64,000 bases of DNA from Gemmatimonadaceae bacterium (lineage in GTDB: Bacteria > Gemmatimonadota > Gemmatimonadetes > Gemmatimonadales > Gemmatimonadaceae): contig JAUQWM010000033.1 in assembly GCA_030835125.1 (NCBI GenBank), forward strand, positions 1 to 64,000, read 5' to 3'. The position numbers were made by a program, and so were the translations under genes. The notes below the pieces were generated by a model. That model worked only from the letters and a program-made list of their open reading frames with translations. It did no database searches and had not been told where the DNA came from. This document shows, piece after piece, positions 1-8,825 of the stretch. Position 1 is the stretch's first letter. Each line of letters opens with the position of its first letter.

Positions 1-56
1 GGGTCGAGGCTTGAGGGTCGAGACTCGACCCTCGACCCTCGACCCTCGACCCTGCC
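1..56. repeat. 7-bp tandem array A (NNNTCGA units), inverted halves
   Basis: Eight consecutive 7-bp blocks in phase: two gggtcga, one ggcttga, one gactcga, three ccctcga and a final partial ccctgcc. The palindromic core TCGA recurs while the three flanking bases change, and the left half is complementary to the right half, so the array can fold into a hairpin. It ends at base 56, directly against the stop codon of the minus-strand aminotransferase (57-59). The array may continue beyond the window edge. Confidence 0.9.
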
Positions 57-1397
57 TTACTCCAGCGCCTTCAGCACACCGCCGAGGGTCTCGACGAGGT
101 GATCGACCTGCCCCTTCTCGATGATCAGGGGTGGTGAGAGCGCGACGATGTCGGCCGTCACCCGCACCAGCAGCCCGGCGTTGAAGCACGCGATCAGCGC
201 ATCGAGTCCGCGCGCTCCCGGCTTGCCATCCCTCGCCTCGAGCTCGATCCCCGCCATCAGGCCGATATTGCGGATGTCGATCACGTGCGGCAGGCCGCGC
301 AGCGAATGCACCGCGTCTTCCCAGTACGGCGCCAGGTCGTTCGCGCGCTCGAACAGGCCCTCGTCGCGATAGAGCTTGAGCGTGGCCAGGCCGGCGGCAC
401 TCGCCAGCGGATGACCCGAATAGGTGTAGCCGTGGAAGAACTCGATACCGGCCGCCGTCGCGTTCACGATCGTCTCGTAAATCGCGTGACGCACGCCGAC
501 CGCCCCCATCGGCACCGCCCCGTTCGTGAGTCCCTTCGCGACCGTCATCATGTCCGGCATGACGCCGAACTTCTGCGCACCGAACGGCGCCCCCAGCCGG
601 CCGAATCCCGTGATCACCTCATCGAAGATGAGGACGATCCCGTGCCGGTCGCAGATCGCGCGCAGCCGCTCGAGGTACCCCACCGGGGGCACCAGGACGC
701 CCGTCGAGCCGGCGACCGGTTCCACGATGACCGCGGCGATGGTCTCGGCCCCGCGCGCGGCGACGATCGCCTCGAGCTCGTCGGCCAGGTGCGCGCCGTG
801 CGCCGGCTGGCCCCGGGTGTGGAAGTTCTCGTTGATGCCGTGGGTGTGCGGCAGGTGGTCCACGTGCGGCAGCAACTGCGCCTCGAACGCGGCCTTGTTG
901 GGCGCGATCCCCCCGACGGAGATGCCGCCGAACCCGACGCCATGGTAACCGCGCTGCCGCCCCACGAACCGCACCCGCTGCGGCTGGCCACGCGCCCGCC
1001 AGTACGCCAGGACGATCTTCAGCGCCGAGTCCACCGCCTCGGAGCCCGAATTGACGAAGAAGACGTGGTCGATGTCCCCGGGCATCAGCTTCGCCACCTC
1101 GGTGGCCAGCTGGAACGACAGCGGATGCCCCATCTGGAACGCGGGGGCGAAATCGAGGTTCGCCGCGGTCTCCGCGATGGCGCGCACGATGGGCTCACGC
1201 CCATGCCCCGCGTTGACGCACCACAGGCCGGCGCAGCCGTCGAGGATCGACCGCCCGTCGGTGGACGTGTAGTACATGCCGTGCGACGCGCCCAGCAGCC
1301 GCGGTGACTGCTTGAACGCCTTGTTCGCCGTGAACGGCATCCACAGCTCTTCGAGCGACGCGGGCGCGTCGATGGCAACGTGTTCGGTGGCGGTCAT
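57..1397 (-). CDS. Class III aminotransferase, beta-alanine--pyruvate (omega-amino acid) type
   Basis: A 446-residue PLP enzyme expected to move an amino group from beta-alanine or another omega-amino acid to pyruvate in the cytoplasm. The sequence shows the fold-type I class III layout: NSGSEA at 116-121 for phosphate binding, FDEVITGFGR around 259 with the cofactor-binding aspartate, and TVAKGLTNG with Schiff-base lysine K288. The N-terminal ELWMPFTANKAFK stretch and full length fit the omega-amino acid:pyruvate subfamily. The ATG at 1397 matches the usual start. The mechanosensitive-channel-like gene lies upstream on the same strand with a 19-base gap, so both may share a transcript. Exact substrate is not readable from sequence; other class III transaminases are the alternative. 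Confidence 0.87.
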   Translation of the reverse strand: MTATEHVAIDAPASLEELWMPFTANKAFKQSPRLLGASHGMYYTSTDGRSILDGCAGLWCVNAGHGREPIVRAIAETAANLDFAPAFQMGHPLSFQLATEVAKLMPGDIDHVFFVNSGSEAVDSALKIVLAYWRARGQPQRVRFVGRQRGYHGVGFGGISVGGIAPNKAAFEAQLLPHVDHLPHTHGINENFHTRGQPAHGAHLADELEAIVAARGAETIAAVIVEPVAGSTGVLVPPVGYLERLRAICDRHGIVLIFDEVITGFGRLGAPFGAQKFGVMPDMMTVAKGLTNGAVPMGAVGVRHAIYETIVNATAAGIEFFHGYTYSGHPLASAAGLATLKLYRDEGLFERANDLAPYWEDAVHSLRGLPHVIDIRNIGLMAGIELEARDGKPGARGLDALIACFNAGLLVRVTADIVALSPPLIIEKGQVDHLVETLGGVLKALE

Positions 1398-1416
1398 GCG
1401 ACGGTGCTCGCGGGAA

Positions 1417-2244
1417 TCAGTGACGGTTGGCAGCCGGGGCGGGTGACATCATCTCGCCGGTATCCCCCCCGGGAATCATCTCGGCATCATCGACGCGGTC
1501 GGCCTGCTCCAGCTTGTGGTCTTCCTCCAGCTCACGCTCGGCGACGTCGCGTTCGATCGCCTCGCTCTCGGCGCGATACCGCTGGTACCACTCACGGGTC
1601 ACCTGCCCGGCGAGTTCGCGATTGCCGAGGCCGAAGGCGAGGGCGAGGCCGAAGGCCACCGCGCCGAACAGGATCGCGAACGCCGTCGTCACGATGTCGG
1701 TGGCAATGCCCAGTTCCTGCAGCGCCATGAACACCGACAACATGATGACACCGAGCCGCCCGACGCGCGCCAGCGTCGGCGCACCCTGGACCGCGCCCGC
1801 GGACGCCATGATCAGGCCACCGGTGAACCGGCCGAGCACGATACCGGCGATCATGATCACGATGGCGGACATGAGGCTCGGCAGGTAGCTCACGAGCTCC
1901 GTGAAGACGCCGGCCAGCGACTCCATGCCAAGCGCCGTCGCCGCGACCATGATGACGCCGAACATCAGGATCCAGAACAGCGTCTTGCCGACGACCTTGG
2001 TCGGGTTGAAGTGCGCGCCGCCCCGCTCCACCGCCTCCATCACCCCGCCCCGCTCCAGTGCCTGGTTCAGGCGGATCCGATGCAGCAACCGCTCGGCGCC
2101 CTGCTCGATCAGCTTCGCCAGGAGGTAGCCGGCGAAGAGGATGATGAGCGCGCCAAGCATGGCGGGAATGACCTGGGCCAACTGCGCAAAGGTCTCCCGC
2201 AGCCGCTCGAGGAACGTCAATGGAGTCTCCGACTGGAATTGCAC
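1417..2244 (-). CDS. Mechanosensitive-channel-like membrane protein (conserved TM helix type)
   Basis: A 275-residue integral membrane protein starting at GTG. Hydrophobic segments lie near residues 25-50, 90-115, 120-145 and 170-215, the last two close together. Repeated short helices followed by a glycine/alanine-rich segment (AFGLALAFGLGNRE) resemble the conserved TM-helix family and the pore-lining helix of small-conductance MscS-like channels. The C-terminal 60 residues are acidic and charged (DVAERELEEDHKLEQ) and probably cytoplasmic. A canonical MscS beta domain is absent, so an osmotic-release role is inference only. It lies 19 bases upstream of the transaminase on the same strand. 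Confidence 0.7.
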   Translation of the reverse strand: MQFQSETPLTFLERLRETFAQLAQVIPAMLGALIILFAGYLLAKLIEQGAERLLHRIRLNQALERGGVMEAVERGGAHFNPTKVVGKTLFWILMFGVIMVAATALGMESLAGVFTELVSYLPSLMSAIVIMIAGIVLGRFTGGLIMASAGAVQGAPTLARVGRLGVIMLSVFMALQELGIATDIVTTAFAILFGAVAFGLALAFGLGNRELAGQVTREWYQRYRAESEAIERDVAERELEEDHKLEQADRVDDAEMIPGGDTGEMMSPAPAANRH

Positions 2245-2312
2245 TCCCGGAATCTACCCGTGCAGACGCCGGGGGGCACAGCATGTCCGGCCCCTTCGAG
2301 CTGTCCCGCGCC

Positions 2313-2537
2313 CTAGTTGCGGGTTCCCCGCTTTCGGTCGAACAGGACGCTGCGATGGCAGGACGGACAGATCAGCCACTCGCGCCGCCGTGCGTAACCG
2401 AGCCCGAACGACCCCCCGCCAATGTCCCGCGGGGTCAGGATGACCCCGCAACGGGGACACGCCGGCTTCTCGCCACGGCGGGCCGCCTCGCGAATGGCCC
2501 GCTCCTCGTCCGGCGAGTACTGCGCCGCATCGGTCAC
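2313..2537 (-). CDS. Small zinc-ribbon protein (74 aa)
   Basis: A 74-residue protein with two CxxC knuckles, CPRC and CPSC, separated by about 27 residues, as in a single zinc ribbon. The GTG start at 2537 overlaps the thioesterase stop in a GTGA arrangement, which fixes the start; a longer upstream reading would lie inside the thioesterase. It is the third gene of a coupled oxidoreductase/thioesterase/zinc-ribbon operon. No enzyme motif is visible. Nucleic-acid or protein binding is possible, but the function is unknown. Confidence 0.7.
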   Translation of the reverse strand: MTDAAQYSPDEERAIREAARRGEKPACPRCGVILTPRDIGGGSFGLGYARRREWLICPSCHRSVLFDRKRGTRN

Positions 2538-2920
2538 GCCTTGCCACTCTCCAGCAATGTCCGAACGTCGTCCGGTATGGGAATGGATTGCCGGGAGGCG
2601 TAGTCGTAATAGACCTGGACCGTGCTCCCCTCGGCGATCACCCTGCCATCGCGGGCGTCGGTGATCCGGAACTGCCAGGTCCACGACCGGGTCCGGATCT
2701 CGCGCGTCGAGATGTCGACCTCGAGCGGGTCACCGATCATCGCGGGGGACAGGAACTTGACCGTCGCCTCCGCCACGACGAACGGCGGATCCGGTGGCTG
2801 CTTCCAGGTCTCGCGCCACAAGAGGTGCTTGGCCGCCTCGAAGTACGTCAGGTAGAACGCGTTGTTGACGTGGCCCTTGGTGTCGTAATCGGAGTACCGG
2901 GTGGCCAGCGGGAACTTCAT
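2534..2920 (-). CDS. Hotdog-fold acyl-CoA thioesterase (4HBT/YbgC type)
   Basis: A 128-residue single hotdog domain expected to hydrolyse acyl-CoA thioesters in the cytoplasm. The N-terminal YSDYDTKGHVNNAFYLTYFE matches the 4-hydroxybenzoyl-CoA thioesterase signature, with the active-site aspartate before GHVNN. Length is normal for the family. The ATG at 2920 overlaps the upstream oxidoreductase stop (TGATG), and the stop overlaps the downstream zinc-ribbon start (GTGA), so translation is probably coupled through all three genes. Substrate chain length cannot be inferred. Confidence 0.83.
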   Translation of the reverse strand: MKFPLATRYSDYDTKGHVNNAFYLTYFEAAKHLLWRETWKQPPDPPFVVAEATVKFLSPAMIGDPLEVDISTREIRTRSWTWQFRITDARDGRVIAEGSTVQVYYDYASRQSIPIPDDVRTLLESGKA

Positions 2921-3960
2921 CAGGAGATCCTCACGACGACTTTTCCGAAGTGGGCGCCGCTCTGGAGCCTCGCCATGGCTTCCATGCCGCGTTCCAGCGT
3001 GTGGACGGAATCGATGACTGGCGCCAGCCTCCCGGCGGTGAACTCCGACGTCACCGCATCGAACTCGGCGTCGCTGCCCATCGTGGAGCCCATGATCGTC
3101 CACTGGTTCCAGAACAGGCGGCGGACGTCCGTCTCGACCAGGTGGCCCGAGGTTCCGCCGCAGGTGACGAGGCGCCCGCGCCGTCCCAGGGCGCCCAGTG
3201 ACTGGCTCCAGGTCGCCGTCCCGACGGTGTCCACGACCACATCCACGCCTCTCTTCCCGGTGCGGGCGCGTACCTCCCTGCCGATGTCGATCCCCGGCCC
3301 ATGCTGCAGCAGGACATCCGCACCAAGGGCTCCGGCCCTTTCCAGCTTTTCAGGGCTGGAGGAGGTCACCCAGGTTCTCGCGCCACGCGCGCGGCAGATC
3401 GCCAGCGCCATCTGCGCCACTCCACCGCCGATTCCCCAGATGAGCACCTCGTCACCGGGACCCACACGGGCCCGCGATACGCACATGCGCCACGCGGTCA
3501 GCGCCGCCAGCGTGAATGCGGCCGCGGATTCCGGCGCAATCGACGCCGGGACTGCGCGGACATTCGTCTCGGGAATCACCAGCCAGTCGGTCAGCGTTCC
3601 GGGCAGGTGTTCGCCCAGGACGCCAAAGCGAAGGCAGAGCGGATGGTCACCGGCACGGCAGTACTCGCAAGCGTGGCAACTGATGCCCGGATTGACCAGG
3701 ACGAAGTCGCCAACCTTGACGCTGGTGACGGCCGGCCCGACGGCATCGACCACGCCGGCGCCATCGGATCCCATGATCCAGGGAGGAACGAGGGTAACGC
3801 CGGGGACGCCACGGAGTGTCCAGAGGTCGATGTGATTCAGCGCCGCCGCGCGCAGCCGTACGCGGACGTCACCCGGGGCGCGCAGGTCCGGTTCCGGGAT
3901 GTCCTCCCGGAAACGCAGCTGCTCGAGACCACCATGTGCGTCGATCGTGAGCGCTCGCAC
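2920..3960 (-). CDS. Zinc-type medium-chain alcohol dehydrogenase/quinone oxidoreductase
   Basis: A 346-residue MDR-family NAD(P)-dependent oxidoreductase. An N-terminal GroES-like domain carries the four-cysteine structural zinc lobe (CHACEYCRAGDHPLC, about residues 95-109). The Rossmann domain follows with the loop WGIGGGVAQ around 178-186 and a conserved VDVVVDTVG strand. The usual catalytic zinc site is not clear: the expected early cysteine is replaced in the NHIDLW segment, which leans towards the quinone-reductase-like branch. It is first in a coupled operon with a thioesterase and a zinc ribbon. The physiological substrate is unknown. Confidence 0.82.
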   Translation of the reverse strand: MRALTIDAHGGLEQLRFREDIPEPDLRAPGDVRVRLRAAALNHIDLWTLRGVPGVTLVPPWIMGSDGAGVVDAVGPAVTSVKVGDFVLVNPGISCHACEYCRAGDHPLCLRFGVLGEHLPGTLTDWLVIPETNVRAVPASIAPESAAAFTLAALTAWRMCVSRARVGPGDEVLIWGIGGGVAQMALAICRARGARTWVTSSSPEKLERAGALGADVLLQHGPGIDIGREVRARTGKRGVDVVVDTVGTATWSQSLGALGRRGRLVTCGGTSGHLVETDVRRLFWNQWTIMGSTMGSDAEFDAVTSEFTAGRLAPVIDSVHTLERGMEAMARLQSGAHFGKVVVRIS

Positions 3961-4043
3961 GCCGTTTCCCCGCGGTTATATTCAGCGGCGCCCGCGGTGC
4001 CTATGCCGCGATGTCGCACCGAGGTCCAGCCCGCCCTCCCGGC

Positions 4044-5399
4044 ATGATCCCGATCAAGGTCCCACCGCTTGGCGAATCGATCGTCGAGGCTACTGTCTCC
4101 CGCTGGCTGAAGCGGGAGGGGGACGCGGTGGCGGCCGGGGAAACGCTGGTTGAGCTCGAGACCGATAAGGTAACGGTCGAAGTGCCCGCGACAACCGGCG
4201 GCGTACTCGTCAGGCGCCTGCACCAGGAAGGCGACGTCGTCACGCTCGGCACCGTTCTCGGGGAGCTCGATGAGGCCGGGGCAGCCGCCGTGGCCCCGGC
4301 CCCGGCGCAGCGTCCCGTCGAGCCGGCGCCTGTCGCCGCCCCGACACCGGCCCAACCAGCCACGGTGGCGCCCCCCGAGACTCCCCGCCCGTCGAGCGAC
4401 GGGTCGTTCCGGGCGTCGCCGGGCGCGCGCCGGCTGGCCGCCGAGGAAGACGTGAGCCTGAACGCGGTCGCCGGCACCGGGCGTGGTGGAGTCATCAGCA
4501 AGCCGGACGTCGTGGAGCACCTGGCAGCGCGCCCCACCGCCGAAACGGCGGTACCACCGACCGTGGTCGCACCACCGGTTCCCGCCGCGCCACCGGCCCC
4601 CGTCGCCGTTCCCCCTGCCGCCCCCGCGGCCATCGCAACGCCGGCGCCGGCCGCCTCACCCACGACGGCCCCCACGGCCCCGGCGGCGCCGCCCGCCAAC
4701 GGATCGCGCGAGACGCGGGAGAAGATGTCGACGCGCCGCAAGCGCATCGCCGAGCACCTCCTCGAGGCGCAGCACGCCACCGCGCACCTGACGACGTTCA
4801 ACGAGATCGACATGTCCGTCGTCGAGTCGTTGCGCGCGCGCGTCAAGGAGCGGATCGAGAAGGAGCATGGCGTGCGGCTGTCGTTCATGCCGTTCTTCGT
4901 GCGGGCGGCGTGCATCGCGCTCAAGCAGTTCCCGATGGTCAACGCGCGGATCGACGGCGACCACATCGTCTACCACCAGTACGTGAACATCGGCATTGCC
5001 GTCGCGTCGGATGCCGGGCTGGTGGTGCCCAACATCAAGGATGCCGACCGGAAGGGCGTCATCCAGGTCGGTCGCGACATCGTCGAGATCGCGAAGAAGG
5101 CCCGCGACGGGAAGCTGGTGATGGACGACCTCACCGGCGGCACGTTCACCATCACCAACGGCGGCGTCTTCGGGTCGCTGCTGTCGACGCCCATCATCAA
5201 CTATCCGCAGGTGGGGATCCTGGGGCTCCACAAGATCCAGGAGCGGGCCATGGTCATCGACGGGAAGGTCGAGGCGCGGCCGATGATGTACGTCGCGCTC
5301 TCCTACGACCACCGGATCATCGACGGCCAGCAGGCGGTCCTGTTCCTCGTTAGGGTCAAGGAACTCATGGAGGACCCGGTCCTCATGGCGATCGACTGA
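4044..5399 (+). CDS. sucB: Dihydrolipoamide succinyltransferase, E2 of 2-oxoglutarate dehydrogenase
   Basis: A 451-residue E2 component that transfers succinyl groups from lipoamide to CoA in the TCA cycle. One lipoyl domain has the lipoylated lysine in ETDKVTVE (K42). An Ala/Pro-rich linker, a peripheral subunit-binding domain (ASPGARRLAAEEDV...GVISKPDVVEHL), a second Ala/Pro linker and a CAT-like catalytic domain follow, the last ending in YDHRIIDGQQAV. A single lipoyl domain and the PPLGESI start favour SucB over pyruvate dehydrogenase AceF. ATG at 4044 starts exactly at the lipoyl domain; an in-frame ATG at 4011 adds 11 unconserved residues. sucA is not in the window. A branched-chain E2 is the alternative. 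Confidence 0.9.
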   Translation: MIPIKVPPLGESIVEATVSRWLKREGDAVAAGETLVELETDKVTVEVPATTGGVLVRRLHQEGDVVTLGTVLGELDEAGAAAVAPAPAQRPVEPAPVAAPTPAQPATVAPPETPRPSSDGSFRASPGARRLAAEEDVSLNAVAGTGRGGVISKPDVVEHLAARPTAETAVPPTVVAPPVPAAPPAPVAVPPAAPAAIATPAPAASPTTAPTAPAAPPANGSRETREKMSTRRKRIAEHLLEAQHATAHLTTFNEIDMSVVESLRARVKERIEKEHGVRLSFMPFFVRAACIALKQFPMVNARIDGDHIVYHQYVNIGIAVASDAGLVVPNIKDADRKGVIQVGRDIVEIAKKARDGKLVMDDLTGGTFTITNGGVFGSLLSTPIINYPQVGILGLHKIQERAMVIDGKVEARPMMYVALSYDHRIIDGQQAVLFLVRVKELMEDPVLMAID

Positions 5400-5421
5400 A
5401 GCGCGCGGTCACGGCAGCGTC

Positions 5422-5451
5422 ACGGGCCGGTCCCGATCGGGGCCGGCCCGT
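5422..5451 (+). terminator. Hairpin terminator after sucB
   Basis: A 13-bp stem (acgggccggtccc against ggggccggcccgt, one G-T wobble) with loop gatc, 22 bases after the sucB stop. The following bases are only weakly T-rich, so it may need Rho or act partially. Confidence 0.6.
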
Positions 5452-5636
5452 CGTGCTTCCCGGCGGCGGCCCTTAACGTCTCCCTGCCGGTGACATCCAA
5501 CCGGCGCACGATCGCGGTAAACCCTTTCGGGCGATGCGGCATCCAATGTTCGACGGCGCACGATGACCGCGCCTCACGAGTATGCTGACACTTTCCCGAG
5601 GCCACTCCCGTAGTGGACGCCGACGGAGCAGAAGCC

Positions 5637-6068
5637 ATGAAGACGACGATTGACCTGACAACGATCACCGAACACCCCGAGACGGCCACCCGGCAGGATG
5701 TGGTGGCGGTCCTCGAGGGTTCCTGGCGCGGACGGCTGAACGACACGAATGGCGCGAGCGAGTCGTTCAACCTGGAACGCGAGTCGCTGGACCATCACGT
5801 CCCCGGTCAGGTCTTCCTCTTCACCACGCCGACGGGCATCGCGGCCGGTCTGCGGCTCCTGGAAGCGGGCGACCGCGTCTTCGCCGCCCTGGTCGGGCCG
5901 TATTTCGACCCGGCCGAAGGCACCATGGTCGTCACCGTGCTCGAGGGTACCTGCGAGCCGGGCCGGATCGAGGGCACGTTTCATACGCGCCGCTACAACT
6001 GGCGCGACACGCTGAAGAGCGGACAGTTCACGGCGACTCGCGTCGAGAAGGTGTCGCGGGCCGCGTAA
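5637..6068 (+). CDS. Hypothetical protein between two terminators (143 aa)
   Basis: A 143-residue soluble protein I do not recognise. It has no signal peptide, membrane segment or metal motif. The pattern is beta-rich with aromatic positions (SWRGRLNDTNG, GQVFLFTTP, GPYFDPAEGTMVVTV, GRIEGTFHTRRYNWRDTLKSGQF), and the alternating 'SW.G' and 'G.F.A.R' phrases resemble a small antiparallel barrel such as a lipocalin-like or DUF1579-like fold, a weak inference. ATG at 5637 is preferred; an in-frame ATG at 5613 is possible. It lies between sucB and lpdA but is bounded by hairpins on both sides, so it may be its own transcript. Confidence 0.6.
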   Translation: MKTTIDLTTITEHPETATRQDVVAVLEGSWRGRLNDTNGASESFNLERESLDHHVPGQVFLFTTPTGIAAGLRLLEAGDRVFAALVGPYFDPAEGTMVVTVLEGTCEPGRIEGTFHTRRYNWRDTLKSGQFTATRVEKVSRAA

Positions 6069-6103
6069 CAGGTTGGGGCACCGCGCAGGTGCGCGGTGGG
6101 GGG

Positions 6104-6145
6104 GCGGGTGTGGTCGCCTTTGGCGGTCACACCCGCTATTTTTTT
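6104..6145 (+). terminator. Rho-independent terminator before lpdA
   Basis: A stem gcgggtgtg/cacacccgc (6104-6112 with 6128-6136) encloses an imperfectly paired loop and is followed by seven consecutive T (6139-6145). This is a textbook intrinsic terminator on the plus strand, 35 bases after the hypothetical gene's stop and 38 bases before the lpdA start. Confidence 0.85.
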
Positions 6146-6182
6146 GCTCCCCATTCCCTCCTCCCCTTCGGCCATTCCGAGG

Positions 6183-7589
6183 ATGTCGAACGAGCTTCAG
6201 GCCGATGTCGTCGTCATTGGTGGAGGGCCGGGGGGCTACGTCGCCGCCATCCGGGCGGCACAGCTCGGCTTCAACACAGCCTGCGTCGAGTCGGCCCCGA
6301 CCCTGGGCGGCACCTGCGTCAACGTGGGATGCATTCCCTCGAAGGCGCTGCTGCAGTCCTCGGAGCAGTACGAGTTCGCGCGCCTGCATGCGCATGAGCA
6401 TGGCATCGGGTTCGATGCGCTGCGACTCGACCTGCACCAGATGCTCCGTCGAAAGGACGAGGTCGTCGGCCAAAACACGCGCGGCGTCGAGTTCCTTTTC
6501 CGGAAGCACAAGATCAACTGGATCCGGGGGTTCGGCACCCTTCGCACCGGCAACGCCGTGGACGTGCTGCTCGCCGACGGTTCGACGCAAACCCTGAAGG
6601 CGGCTCACGTCATCATCGCCACAGGGTCCGTCCCGATCGAGCTGCCCTTCCTGCCCTTCGACGAGCGTCGGATCGTCTCGAATACGGGTGCCCTCGTCTT
6701 CGACGAGGTCCCCGCCCACCTGGTCGTCATCGGCGGTGGGGTCATCGGCCTGGAACTGGGGTCGGTGTGGCGAAGGCTGGGCGCCAAGGTGTCCGTCGTC
6801 GAGCTCATGCCGGGGATCCTTCCGGGGTCGGACGACGACATCGTAAAGGAGGCGGATCGCATCTTCCGTCGGCAGGGACTGGAGCTTCACACGGGGACCC
6901 GGGTCACCGGGGCCGAGATCTCTCCCGAGACCATCGTCGTGTCCCTGGAGCGGGATGGCCAGGCGCGGACGCTCGAGGCAAGCCACGTACTGGTGGCAGT
7001 GGGCAGGCGGCCTTCCCTGTCTGGCATCGATGCCGGCGCGCTGGGGCTCACGCTGGGGTCGCGCGGCGAGATCAGCGTCGACGACCGGATGCGCACCAAC
7101 CTGCCCAATGTCTTCGCCATCGGCGACGCCACGGGTGGCAAGTTGTTGGCGCACAAGGCCGAGGAGGAGGGTGTCATCGCGGCCGAGGCCATTGCGGGCA
7201 AGCCATCGCGCATGCACTACCACTCGATTCCCTCCGTGATCTACACCTGGCCGGAGATCGCCTCGGTGGGACTGTCGGAGCAGGAGGTCCGCGTGTCTGG
7301 TCGCGAGTATACCGCCGCGAAGTTCCCCTTCACGGCCAACGGTCGGGCGAGAACGATGGGTGCGGCCAACGGCTTCGTGAAGCTCATCGCCGACGCCCGG
7401 ACCGACGAGCTGCTCGGCTGCCACATGATCGGCCCCAACGTCTCGGAGCTGATCAGCGAGGTGGTGCTGGCCTTCGAGTATCGCGGCGCCTCCGAGGACC
7501 TGGCCCTCACGGTCCACGCGCACCCGACCCTGGCGGAAGCCACGAAGGAAGCCGCCCTCGCCGTCCTGGGGCGGGCGATTCACATCTAG
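6183..7589 (+). CDS. lpdA: Dihydrolipoamide dehydrogenase (E3)
   Basis: A 468-residue FAD-dependent pyridine-nucleotide disulfide oxidoreductase that reoxidises dihydrolipoamide with NAD in 2-oxoacid dehydrogenase complexes. Visible motifs are the FAD dinucleotide fold GGGPGGY at 13-19, redox-active GGTCVNVGC with C45 and C50, the NAD fold GGGVIGLELG, the second FAD motif VFAIGDATGG and the C-terminal HAHPTLAEA whose His-Glu pair acts as base in the partner subunit. ATG at 6183 sits at the conserved N terminus. Proximity to sucB, which lies about 800 bases upstream on the same strand, supports an E3 role in 2-oxoglutarate dehydrogenase. Confidence 0.95.
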   Translation: MSNELQADVVVIGGGPGGYVAAIRAAQLGFNTACVESAPTLGGTCVNVGCIPSKALLQSSEQYEFARLHAHEHGIGFDALRLDLHQMLRRKDEVVGQNTRGVEFLFRKHKINWIRGFGTLRTGNAVDVLLADGSTQTLKAAHVIIATGSVPIELPFLPFDERRIVSNTGALVFDEVPAHLVVIGGGVIGLELGSVWRRLGAKVSVVELMPGILPGSDDDIVKEADRIFRRQGLELHTGTRVTGAEISPETIVVSLERDGQARTLEASHVLVAVGRRPSLSGIDAGALGLTLGSRGEISVDDRMRTNLPNVFAIGDATGGKLLAHKAEEEGVIAAEAIAGKPSRMHYHSIPSVIYTWPEIASVGLSEQEVRVSGREYTAAKFPFTANGRARTMGAANGFVKLIADARTDELLGCHMIGPNVSELISEVVLAFEYRGASEDLALTVHAHPTLAEATKEAALAVLGRAIHI

Positions 7590-7736
7590 GCGGGTGCCCA
7601 GCGGCCCCGGGCAGGTTGCCGACATCGAGAATGGCCCGATTGCCGTGGGGCGCTCAGTCCCGTATTTCAGTCATCGGCACGGCCGGCCTCGTCCGTGAGT
7701 GTCCGCCGCCGCCTCAATTCTCCCATCTCCCATCTC

Positions 7737-8825
7737 ATGTCCCAGTTCGGAAAGTTCTTCCTGCCCGGCCCGACCGAGGTCAAGCCCGACATCCTCGCCG
7801 CGATGTCGCGGCCGATGATCAGCCACCGTGGCTCGGAAATCGAGACCATGATGACCCGGATCGATGAGCGGCTGCAGAAGGTCTTTCGTACCGCCGAGCC
7901 GGTATTCACCGTCACCTCGTCCGCGACCGGCCTCATGGAGGCTGGCGTCCGGAACGCGGTCAGGTCGAAGCTCCTGTGCCTCATCAACGGCGCCTTCAGC
8001 CAGCGGTTCTACAAGGCCGCCGTCAATTCCGGCGTCGCGTGCGACAAGCTGGAGGTCGAGTTCGGGACGGCGCACACCCCCGACATGCTGGCCGACGCGC
8101 TCAAGCGCGACCACTACGACGTGGTGTCGGTCGTCCATTCGGAGACGTCGTCCGGCGTACTGAACCCGATCCGGGAGCTGACCGAGGTCGCCCATGCGTC
8201 CGGCGACGTCGTCATGGTCATCGACACCGTGTCGAGCATGGCCGCGGCTCCCATCGAGTGCGCGGCCTGGGACCTCGACTACGTGCTCACCGGCTCCCAG
8301 AAGGCCTTCGCCCTGCCGCCGGGACTCGCGTTCTGTACGGCGAACGCGCGCGTGCTGGAACGGGCGAAGGCGAGCCCGATCCGCGGACTGTACTTCGACC
8401 TGGTGGAGATCCACAACTCGTGGAAGAAGCACCAGTCGCCGAACACGCCGGGGGTCTCGCTGCTGTACGCCCTCGATGTCCAGCTGGAGCACATGATGGC
8501 GGAGGGCATCGAGTCGCGGTGGGCGCGCCATGCGGCGATGGCGAACCGGACCTGGTCGTGGGTCGACGAGCAGCGCGCGGCGGGTCGGGACATCAGGGTC
8601 CTTGCCCCGGCGGGATATCGCTCGCCCGCCGTCACGTGCATCACGGCGCCGGCCGGCCGCACCGGGTCACAGATCGTGGCCGCGATGAAGTCGCGCGGGT
8701 TCGTGATCACCGCGGGGTACGGCGACAAGAAGGACACGATGATCCGGATCGGGCACATGGGCGAGCACACGGTCGAGGAGCTCGACGTGCTGCTCGAGGC
8801 ACTGGCCGAGGTGATCGCCTCGTGA
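7737..8825 (+). CDS. Class V aminotransferase next to serA (probable serine-pathway transaminase)
   Basis: A 362-residue PLP enzyme of the serine--pyruvate/alanine--glyoxylate group. It begins with the family's FFLPGPTEVKP, has the cofactor aspartate in MVIDTVSS (D163) and Schiff-base lysine K189 in LTGSQKAF. Its stop overlaps the serA GTG start (GTGA). This tight linkage suggests it does the phosphoserine aminotransferase step, or makes serine from hydroxypyruvate, in place of a classical SerC. That assignment is inference from context. ATG at 7737 is chosen because it opens at the conserved motif. Confidence 0.85.
   Translation: MSQFGKFFLPGPTEVKPDILAAMSRPMISHRGSEIETMMTRIDERLQKVFRTAEPVFTVTSSATGLMEAGVRNAVRSKLLCLINGAFSQRFYKAAVNSGVACDKLEVEFGTAHTPDMLADALKRDHYDVVSVVHSETSSGVLNPIRELTEVAHASGDVVMVIDTVSSMAAAPIECAAWDLDYVLTGSQKAFALPPGLAFCTANARVLERAKASPIRGLYFDLVEIHNSWKKHQSPNTPGVSLLYALDVQLEHMMAEGIESRWARHAAMANRTWSWVDEQRAAGRDIRVLAPAGYRSPAVTCITAPAGRTGSQIVAAMKSRGFVITAGYGDKKDTMIRIGHMGEHTVEELDVLLEALAEVIAS

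Noticed and set aside
5574-7625. Long minus-strand open frame opposite the hypothetical gene and lpdA
   Set aside because: The plus strand encodes an unmistakable lipoamide dehydrogenase; the antisense product has no recognisable domain.
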